Source of the DNA: Rhodothermia bacterium
Lineage (GTDB): Bacteria > Bacteroidota > Rhodothermia > Rhodothermales > JABDKH01
Length of the DNA stretch: 20,790 nt
Assembly: GCA_018679295.1 (NCBI GenBank)
Contig: JAHHLP010000212.1
Location: 1 to 20,790 of the forward strand
Reading direction: 5' to 3'
Below are positions 1 through 5,927 of this stretch, in pieces. The notes beneath the pieces are model-generated. The model had not been told where the DNA came from and searched no databases. It saw only the letters and a program-made list of their open reading frames with translations. Positions within the stretch are counted from its first letter, which is position 1. Every line of letters begins with the position of its first letter. Made by a program: the position numbers and the translations under genes.

Positions 1-575
1 GCCTGCACCCGCGGAAGCCAGGTCAACCCGAATCGTCGCATTGTGCGTCGGCGGCGATCGGCAATAATATCGAAGACCACTCCGAGGCCTTTGGGGCCTC
101 CAAAGAAAAAGTCCGCACGGTCAAGCCCGGTAGCAGTAAATGAATACGCCGACAACTGCTCCCAGAGAGGTTTTGGGTCTCGACACCAGATCATGTCCGC
201 ATCGAGTAACAAATTCCGTTCGAAGGGAAGGAAGCGGTCGAGGTACAGCTTAAAGCCGGTGATGGAGCGGTTCTCTTCCGGCAGATCCTTGATCAGGTCG
301 AAGAGGTGCTGCGCTCCGCTTTCCTCAAGGAGCGCGCGATGATGCCGAGGACAGTAGATAGCAATCGGACGCTCGGAGTCAAATCTGCGGACAGTCAGCG
401 CGGAGACGGCCGCGTGACGTGCATGCTTTTCATCACCATAGCTGTGAAAGACGTAGCCCTCCGAGACACCGCTCCGATCGCGAGCGCGCAGGGCGTCGCG
501 TACGCGAAAAGCGTCGCCAGAACGCGATCCCGTCGGATCGTCAGGTTCGTCGTGCAGAAATCCCTCGCTACTCAT
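1..575 (-). CDS. Glycosyltransferase-like protein, GT8/GT-A type (3' end outside window)
   Basis: The reading frame is open from an ATG at 575 to the left edge, giving the first 191 residues of a longer protein; the C-terminus is missing. It is the only possible start, because an in-frame stop lies at 609-611 and no other start codon intervenes. Seen in the sequence: a short polar N-terminus, a segment near 45-75 that reads like the first strands of a nucleotide-sugar-binding fold, and around 108-135 the stretch KLYLDRFLPFERNLLLDADM, whose DAD (125-127) fits the DXD metal/nucleotide-sugar motif of GT-A enzymes. The pattern of a conserved Lys, Tyr-Leu and then a DXD strand resembles GT8/glycogenin-like enzymes. 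No signal peptide or membrane helix is visible in this part. It lies 94 bases after the flippase-like gene on the same strand, so a role in transferring a sugar to a surface glycan is inferred. Donor and acceptor are unknown, and the exact family is uncertain. Confidence 0.65.
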   Translation of the reverse strand, partial: MSSEGFLHDEPDDPTGSRSGDAFRVRDALRARDRSGVSEGYVFHSYGDEKHARHAAVSALTVRRFDSERPIAIYCPRHHRALLEESGAQHLFDLIKDLPEENRSITGFKLYLDRFLPFERNLLLDADMIWCRDPKPLWEQLSAYSFTATGLDRADFFFGGPKGLGVVFDIIADRRRRTMRRFGLTWLPRVQ

Positions 576-669
576 TCGAACTGGTTCTGTGGCGTGACGC
601 GATCGCGATCACAGCTGCCAAAATAAGCCAATTGTTACCAAAGCACAGTGCCGGCCGTTCCCCCGCGGG

Positions 670-1665
670 TCATCGCACTACCGTCTTCGGTTCCGTCTCG
701 GGATGAGGCGTCGACGAACGCAGGGTTTCGTGCTCGCCACCGCGCTTCTTAACGGGCTCGTCCGTTAGATACGAGGCGCCGAAAACGATGAGATTCAGAA
801 TCTTGTCTATCACGCTCCTCGAAAGAAGCATTCCTGCAACGACGGGCTCCGGGATGTTGAGCATGCCCACCGTTCCCAGGATGGCGCTTACTCCAATAAG
901 ATCCTTCGCCGGTAACAGGGGCAGCCGATTCGTAATCGTGGCGATCACCAGCATCGTCGCCCAGACCTTCAGCGGAGCCTCGGGCCACACGACCCACCAC
1001 TGCAATACCTGAAGCACATGGACGACCGAAAGCCGGACGGAATGTGTGACGATCAGGTAACCGACAACCTTGGCAGGCATTCCGAACAGCGTACGTCGAA
1101 ACCGATAGATAACGAGAAAGACGACTGCAAGTACGGCGAGTCCACCAAGCAAATAGACGGGACGCGGGTTTCCGATCAGTTCCAGAAAGGCAATCTGATC
1201 GGTGTACAGGAACACGGCCAGCAGTAGAACCGCCATCGACGTAGATGCAATCGACGAGGCCACAGCGTTATCCTTGACGCTGTGAAGCAACATCGACTCT
1301 CCCACGCCAACCCTCTCTCGGGACCACATGTACAGGTAGATCTCACCCGAATACCCAACAACGTCGGCGTTCAACACGCGTTTTCGAAAGAGCACTCCCA
1401 ACAAACCTGCGGGACGCTCCTTCCACAGCCCGCGATAGATGAACATCTCGACGATCGGCAGCTGCACGTATATCGCCAGGAGCGTGACGTAGAACCACGG
1501 AGTCGTAGGAAGGGCTTTCCACGTTTCCTCCCAGCCAATCGACGATAGCTGGAAGAAGAGGAGCGCCAGAACGCCTACCACAAAAACGACGCGTATGGTC
1601 TTGACGGCGAGCCTGCCGGGCTTTGACTGAAGCAGTTCCCGGATTCTGGCTCGTGATAGCGTCAT
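670..1665 (-). CDS. Polytopic membrane protein, LPG-synthase/flippase-like (UPF0104-like)
   Basis: A 331-residue integral membrane protein with an ATG start at 1665. Hydrophobic segments lie near residues 22-42, 55-72, 138-153, 170-188, 200-220, 235-247, 258-275 and 283-300, followed by a charged cytoplasmic-type tail. Around 104-130 there is a G-E-x-Y-L-Y...R pattern followed by a conserved-looking V-x-x-x-x hydrophobic helix, and around 246-295 an NRLPLLPAKDLIGVSAILG stretch followed by a Leu/Ser-Arg helix. The order of these parts resembles the transmembrane domain of lysylphosphatidylglycerol synthase/AglD-type proteins (UPF0104), where the usual C-terminal signature is LP..PGGLG..EG. The match is by pattern only. 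Proteins of that family are often found in glycan and lipid-modification loci. It sits between a methyltransferase gene (49 bases upstream) and a glycosyltransferase gene (94 bases downstream), all on one strand, so a role in handling a lipid-linked sugar or exporting a glycan precursor is inferred. Confidence 0.6.
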   Translation of the reverse strand: MTLSRARIRELLQSKPGRLAVKTIRVVFVVGVLALLFFQLSSIGWEETWKALPTTPWFYVTLLAIYVQLPIVEMFIYRGLWKERPAGLLGVLFRKRVLNADVVGYSGEIYLYMWSRERVGVGESMLLHSVKDNAVASSIASTSMAVLLLAVFLYTDQIAFLELIGNPRPVYLLGGLAVLAVVFLVIYRFRRTLFGMPAKVVGYLIVTHSVRLSVVHVLQVLQWWVVWPEAPLKVWATMLVIATITNRLPLLPAKDLIGVSAILGTVGMLNIPEPVVAGMLLSRSVIDKILNLIVFGASYLTDEPVKKRGGEHETLRSSTPHPETEPKTVVR

Positions 1666-1714
1666 GGTGCGGTCGATTGCTGCGTGGCAGCGCTCGGATA
1701 ATCAGATGAGAAGG

Positions 1715-2566
1715 TCAGGCACGTGCCGGGGTTACCTCGGCTTCCTTCACGGCCGAGATGTTACGTCGCAGAACCGCGGCCCGCTTGGGAGTCTCTATGT
1801 AAAAGACCTTGAATTCCGGGAACGCCGCCATCCATCTTTCGACGATGCGCTGTTCATCTGCACGATACAGGTCATGCAAGACGACTACCGCGTCCTCCGT
1901 CAGCAGGTCGAGAAAAATGGGAACGGCCGGATATCGCGCCATCTTTCCGGTAGCAAAGGGTGGGCCGTCTACCACGAGCATGTCGATCGGCTGTGATACC
2001 GTGGAACGTGCGTCCCCATACCACCTCCACTCCTCATCGCCAACCCGGACAGTCATGAGAGGCTTGTGTTGAACCGTCGCTATTCTCTGCAGGCCGTGGT
2101 GTTCGATCTCACGTGTGGTTCTGTTTGCGTAAACCTCATCGTGGTCCAGGGAAGTAATACTCCCGCGTCCCACCTTCCGGAGGGCATAGCCTATCACGAT
2201 CGTCGAAACACCGCTACCCAATTCGACCACGTTGACTGGCTTATCGCGCAGGACGAGGCTCTGAAGCAACGCAACGAGACCCGGTTCGGCAGACCAACCC
2301 GTCATCGGCGGCAGCGGAGCATCAAAGTCACCCTCAGAATACAGCCAAAGAAGATCCTGCTGGTGGATCCGATCTGACTCCGCGTCGAGTCGGGAACGCC
2401 GGTAGAGGTTGAGTTGCATCATCACGATCACGGTAATCGCGTAGCCAATAGCGACATGCAAGGAGGCATCGGGAACGATCCACGCGGCCAACGCGGTCAC
2501 GACTACGAACACAATCACGAGGAGAGCGACCGCCCGCGTATCCTCATGTTTAAATAGCAGCTTCAT
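1715..2566 (-). CDS. Membrane-anchored class I SAM-dependent methyltransferase
   Basis: A 283-residue protein with an ATG start at 2566. Two hydrophobic segments (about 11-30 and 35-53) anchor the N-terminus in the inner membrane; the catalytic domain begins near residue 90. Seen motifs are VELGSGVST (114-122), matching motif I of the SAM-binding Rossmann fold, an acidic strand end SLDHD (139-143) expected to contact the SAM ribose, VVDGPP (198-203) and HDLYR (231-235). The VDGPP...RYPA..P....HD..R arrangement resembles the family 24-like methyltransferases common in polysaccharide clusters. The substrate cannot be read from the sequence; O-methylation of a sugar or of a membrane-linked intermediate is inferred from the neighbours, two glycosyltransferases and a flippase-like protein. 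Its start codon overlaps the stop of a doubtful small ORF by 4 bases (ATGA). Confidence 0.8.
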   Translation of the reverse strand: MKLLFKHEDTRAVALLVIVFVVVTALAAWIVPDASLHVAIGYAITVIVMMQLNLYRRSRLDAESDRIHQQDLLWLYSEGDFDAPLPPMTGWSAEPGLVALLQSLVLRDKPVNVVELGSGVSTIVIGYALRKVGRGSITSLDHDEVYANRTTREIEHHGLQRIATVQHKPLMTVRVGDEEWRWYGDARSTVSQPIDMLVVDGPPFATGKMARYPAVPIFLDLLTEDAVVVLHDLYRADEQRIVERWMAAFPEFKVFYIETPKRAAVLRRNISAVKEAEVTPARA

Positions 2567-2802
2567 CTCGGCCAGCCCACAGATATTTTCGCCAAATCAA
2601 GATAGGTAAGCACGCTCAAGCCCTCACCAATACTCTCGTTTCTAAAGGGCCATGCGTGGCTAGAATGCTGCACCACCTTGCCGGGCTCGGTCGCTGCGGC
2701 TCGCGCAAACACCTGTGAGCCACGACCATCGACCCCGCCTGCCGATCGATCCACAGTTCGGCCGGTTTGAACAGCGTCGTGGCTATCGAACGGACGCCTC
2801 AC
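2563..2802 (-). CDS. Doubtful small ORF (79 aa), unrecognised
   Basis: An ORF of 79 codons starting with GTG at 2802 fills most of the 216-base space between the GT2 gene and the methyltransferase gene. It overlaps the last 20 bases of the GT2 gene and ends in an ATGA overlap with the methyltransferase start, which is the geometry of translationally coupled genes and the only positive argument for it. The product matches no family I know, has no signal peptide or membrane helix, and has no clear ribosome-binding site. It could equally be a chance open frame or the decayed C-terminal end of a lost gene. Treat it as unconfirmed. Confidence 0.2.
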   Translation of the reverse strand: MRRPFDSHDAVQTGRTVDRSAGGVDGRGSQVFARAAATEPGKVVQHSSHAWPFRNESIGEGLSVLTYLDLAKISVGWPR

Positions 2803-3601
2803 GGTGCTGCCGGTCGGCCGAGAATAAACCCAGCGAAAAGGAATGGTCCAGGTACAGCTGAAAAGCCTCTCGCGCTTTGTCGTCCAGCTTGAATCTTGGA
2901 TGCGAAAAGAGGTCGTTTCGGATGTACTTGTACCACGCGTACTTTACTGCGTCGGGGATCGTGTTGCGCATGCGCCTAAGAAAGTGTTCCTGCTCCCAGA
3001 GATTGCCTCCGTGGAAGTAGCGGACGTAAAGATGCGAGAATTCCTTCGGCAAGACGTTAACACGCCTTTCCCGCCACACGTCGAGATATACCGAGTCGCT
3101 GGTGCGTCGAAGCTCCGGATACCGGATGCCGGGCACGTTTCGATGTACAATGGTTGGCGGAACACCGTTTGCGAGCAGACCGATGAACGGGCGGTCGAAG
3201 TACTCTTCCCTGTCGACGTGCATCAGCGTACCGGCAAGTACGCAAGCATCGAATTCGTCGCCTAGCGCATCGATCTGTGTGCTGAGGCGCTCCGGGTGTG
3301 ACCAGTCGTCATCGTCCCATTGTGGAACCACATACTCGCCTGTCGCTGCCTCCAGAGCCACATTCCGTAATCCGCCGATGACAGTTGAAGGAGTCGGCTC
3401 GACGCGGATGTATCGAACAGCACCGTCATCCAGGTCATCCAGCAGGTACTGCATGGGCTTCTCGCCGTTGTCGAGGACGATTAGCTCCCGGTTTGCATAG
3501 GTCTGCTTTTGAAACGAGAGCAGTGCTCTGCGACACAGATCTGGACGATCTGCGGTCACAAGCAGGCAACTAACCAGGGGAAGTGAGATTGAGTCACTCA
3601 T
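2783..3601 (-). CDS. Glycosyltransferase family 2
   Basis: A 272-residue GT-A-fold enzyme expected to transfer a sugar from a nucleotide-sugar donor in the cytoplasm. The N-terminus (about 8-20, PLVSCLLVTADRP) is the first strand and nucleotide-binding loop of GT2 enzymes; QKQTYANRELIVLDNG (about 31-46) is the classic second strand with its Asp; and VPQWDDDDW (92-100) contains the DXD metal site, here an extended DDDD. After this the protein carries a GT2-like acceptor region and ends in a helical tail. There are no membrane helices, so it is probably a soluble or peripheral enzyme. A GTG codon precedes the ATG at 3601 directly; the ATG is preferred and no strong ribosome-binding site is visible. 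It is the first gene of the leftward glycan operon, divergent from the inositol genes. The specific sugar and acceptor are unknown. Confidence 0.8.
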   Translation of the reverse strand: MSDSISLPLVSCLLVTADRPDLCRRALLSFQKQTYANRELIVLDNGEKPMQYLLDDLDDGAVRYIRVEPTPSTVIGGLRNVALEAATGEYVVPQWDDDDWSHPERLSTQIDALGDEFDACVLAGTLMHVDREEYFDRPFIGLLANGVPPTIVHRNVPGIRYPELRRTSDSVYLDVWRERRVNVLPKEFSHLYVRYFHGGNLWEQEHFLRRMRNTIPDAVKYAWYKYIRNDLFSHPRFKLDDKAREAFQLYLDHSFSLGLFSADRQHREASVR

Positions 3602-3769
3602 CACTACTAGCGGAAACGACGCACGTGAACGGGATCCTTCACGGTGCTGTTCCGGAATCCCGGATGACAGACTATGGCACCAAATGCCGACCAGGTCATA
3701 TAAGAGGCCTCAAAAAAACAAGCTCCGAAGCTTTCCGGGTCGAATACGCAGTTAGGATCAGGAAGGCTC

Positions 3770-3784
3770 AATTCATAGTGAATT
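3770..3784. promoter_or_regulatory. 15-base palindrome in the divergent glycan/inositol intergenic region
   Basis: AATTCA-TAG-TGAATT is a perfect 6-base inverted repeat with a 3-base centre, 56 bases before the start of the inositol-phosphate synthase gene and in the most AT-rich part of the 239-base divergent intergenic region. The size and symmetry fit an operator for a dimeric regulator or a promoter-proximal site. No second copy was noticed and no regulator gene is present in the window, so this is a candidate only. I could not assign -10/-35 or -7/-33 promoter elements with confidence. Confidence 0.25.
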
Positions 3785-3840
3785 AGCGGAGTTTAACCTA
3801 TCATTTACGTCCGTTCATCGCAAACCAGTCGACCTTTCGC

Positions 3841-5175
3841 ATGTCCAGTAATCCGCACCTCTCGCCTCACAAAGGCAAACTACTCGTACTGACACCCGGT
3901 ATGGGAGCGGTGGCAACCACCTTTATCGCGGGAGTAGAGGCCGTCCGTAAGGGGCATGCCCTGCCCTTTGGCTCGCTTTCTCAGATGCAGACCATACGGC
4001 TTGGCGCACGGTCCGAGAATCGCAGTCCGCTCATCCGGGACTTTCTCGACCTGCCACCTCTGGAGGATCTGGAGTTCGGTGGATGGGATGTATTTCCCGA
4101 TGATGCCTACGAGGCCGCGGAAAGGGCGAAGGTCCTTCAATCTTCTACGCTCGACCCGTTGAAGGACTTTCTGCACACGGTTAAGCCGATGGCCGCAGCC
4201 TTCGACAGACAATATGTCAAGCGGCTCGACGGCCCCAACGTAAAGAAGGCAGCGAACAAGAAGGAACTGGCTGAAGCGTTGCGCGACGACATACGCAAGC
4301 GACTCGAAGAAACGGGGGCATCCCGTGCCGTGATGATTTGGTGCGGATCTACCGAGATATATCTGAGGCCGGCTGCGTGCCACGAGTCGATCGAGGCGTT
4401 CGAGAAGGGTCTCGTCGAGAATGACCCTGCGATTTCTCCCTCGCAGCTGTACGCATATGCGGCGATCATGGAAGGAGTGCCATACGCCAACGGCGCGCCA
4501 AACCTATCTGCAGATTGCACTGCGCTGGAGGAGCTTGCCGTGGAGCGAGGAGTCCCGATTGCGGGTAAAGACTTCAAGACAGGTCAGACTTTGATGAAGA
4601 CGATCCTCGCGCCCGGGATGAAGTCGCGAATGATCGGAATCCGCGGCTGGTACTCCACCAACATCCTCGGCAACCGCGATGGAGAGGTGCTCGATGACGC
4701 CGACAGCTTCAAAGCGAAAGAGGTCACCAAGTCCGGTGTCCTGGATACCATACTCCAGCCGGAGATCTACCCGGATCTTTACAAGGATCTTTGCCACGTG
4801 GTCAAGATCAACTACTACCCACCGCGTGGCGACGAGAAGGAAGGATGGGACAACATTGACATCTTCGGATGGCTCGGATATCCGATGCAAATCAAGGTCA
4901 ACTTCCTCTGCCGCGATTCCATTCTCGCAGCACCCATTGTCCTTGATCTGGCGCTATTCCTTGACCTTGCGGGCCGCGCCGGCCAGAAGGGTATTCAGGA
5001 ATGGCTATCCTTCTATTTCAAGAGTCCTCATGTGCAGATGGGGCATGTACAAGAGCATGACCTTTTTATTCAGCACTTTCGCCTGAAGAACACGTTGCGC
5101 GTACTTGGAGGGGAGGAGCCGCTTACTCACCTTGCCGAAAACTACGACCTCAGCGAGAACGCCGAGGTCGTATGA
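3841..5175 (+). CDS. ino1: myo-Inositol-1-phosphate synthase (Bacteroidota type)
   Basis: A 444-residue cytoplasmic enzyme that isomerises D-glucose 6-phosphate to 1L-myo-inositol 1-phosphate with bound NAD+. Seen: an N-terminal Rossmann strand and loop GKLLVLTPGMGAVATTFIAG (12-31), which replaces the eukaryotic GxGGNN motif and is the form I associate with Bacteroides-like enzymes; GGWDVFPDDAYEAA (80-93); the active-site segment AGKDFKTGQTLMKT (241-254) with the conserved Lys residues; STNILGNRDGEVLDD (272-286), matching the N-x-x-G-N-x-D-G-x-x-L signature; and KAKEVTKSGVLDTI (291-304), matching the catalytic S-K-x-x-V-x-K-S motif. The length fits full-size bacterial enzymes. The ATG at 3841 has no clear Shine-Dalgarno sequence. 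It overlaps the cytidylyltransferase gene by 4 bases (ATGA), so the two are very likely cotranscribed and coupled. Its product is the exact substrate of that neighbour. Confidence 0.93.
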   Translation: MSSNPHLSPHKGKLLVLTPGMGAVATTFIAGVEAVRKGHALPFGSLSQMQTIRLGARSENRSPLIRDFLDLPPLEDLEFGGWDVFPDDAYEAAERAKVLQSSTLDPLKDFLHTVKPMAAAFDRQYVKRLDGPNVKKAANKKELAEALRDDIRKRLEETGASRAVMIWCGSTEIYLRPAACHESIEAFEKGLVENDPAISPSQLYAYAAIMEGVPYANGAPNLSADCTALEELAVERGVPIAGKDFKTGQTLMKTILAPGMKSRMIGIRGWYSTNILGNRDGEVLDDADSFKAKEVTKSGVLDTILQPEIYPDLYKDLCHVVKINYYPPRGDEKEGWDNIDIFGWLGYPMQIKVNFLCRDSILAAPIVLDLALFLDLAGRAGQKGIQEWLSFYFKSPHVQMGHVQEHDLFIQHFRLKNTLRVLGGEEPLTHLAENYDLSENAEVV

Positions 5176-5909
5176 CGGCGCAGTCCAAGGAGCGAACCGG
5201 CGTGGTTCTGGCGGCAGGGTTTGGATCCCGATTGGCAGAGGGACGAACCGATAGCCTGAAGCCTCTTACGCAAGTCGGCGGCAAGCCCCTGATCCAGCGA
5301 ACACTCGACAGCCTCCTGCACGCCGGATGCGATACGGTCGTCATTGTATTGGGCTTCCGAGCGGGACATCTGGAGGAAGAGATCCGTGGAGTCTATTCGG
5401 GACCGTTAAGTCTCCGATTCGTCTACAATCCAAACTTCGACAAGAGCAACGGGCTTTCGGTCCTTGCGGCGAGGCCCTACGTCAATGGCGAGTTTGTGCT
5501 GGTAATGGCAGACCACGTCGTGAGCGACGACGTCATGAAGATCGCGCGTGACCACCAGCCACCAGCTGACGGGGCATCACTTCTCGTTGACCGGAAGATC
5601 AGTACAATCTTCGACATGGACGACGCCACGAAGGTCAGCACCAACGGAGATCGAATCGTCGCTATCGGAAAGACCCTCACGGAGTTCGACTGCATCGACA
5701 CTGGGGTCTTTGTCTGCACAGATGGGCTATTCGACGCGCTCGACGAGGTCCGTGTCGAAAAAGGAGATGCGTCTCTCTCTGACGGGATTGCGTCGCTCGC
5801 GAGGCACGGCGTAATGACTGCCGTCGACATCGCGGACGGCTTCTGGCAGGATGTTGACACCCCGGAGATGCTTGCTCATGCGGAGCGCTCCCTGGCCGCA
5901 ATGCAGTAA
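5172..5909 (+). CDS. CTP:inositol-1-phosphate cytidylyltransferase (stand-alone IPCT)
   Basis: A 245-residue nucleotidyltransferase of the GT-A-like sugar-phosphate nucleotidylyltransferase fold, predicted to convert inositol 1-phosphate plus CTP to CDP-inositol. Seen: LAAGFGSRL (13-21), the nucleotide-binding signature; the conserved Lys-Pro at 30-31 with GGKPLI following; KSNGLSVLAARPYV (91-104) and VLVMADHV (109-116), whose Asp should bind the metal; FDMDDATKV (147-155); IDTGVFVC (175-182); and WQDVDTPE (225-232). The SNGLS..AARPYV..EFVLVMADHV and DATKV..IGK..DTG series matches the IPCT half of the fused IPCT/DIPPS enzymes of hyperthermophiles as I remember them, more than GlmU- or RfbA-type enzymes. 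The C-terminal membrane domain (di-myo-inositol-phosphate-phosphate synthase) of those fusions is absent here. The first ATG lies in the stop of the inositol-phosphate synthase gene. A sugar-1-phosphate nucleotidyltransferase of another specificity is the main alternative. Confidence 0.8.
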   Translation: MTAQSKERTGVVLAAGFGSRLAEGRTDSLKPLTQVGGKPLIQRTLDSLLHAGCDTVVIVLGFRAGHLEEEIRGVYSGPLSLRFVYNPNFDKSNGLSVLAARPYVNGEFVLVMADHVVSDDVMKIARDHQPPADGASLLVDRKISTIFDMDDATKVSTNGDRIVAIGKTLTEFDCIDTGVFVCTDGLFDALDEVRVEKGDASLSDGIASLARHGVMTAVDIADGFWQDVDTPEMLAHAERSLAAMQ

Positions 5910-5927
5910 CTTCTGCGGCGTCGCCAG

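Noticed and set aside
43..706. Three overlapping plus-strand frames at the left end
   Set aside because: They overlap each other and the minus-strand glycosyltransferase frame, which carries a DXD motif and is the better gene; the plus-strand products are Arg/Ser-rich without motifs.
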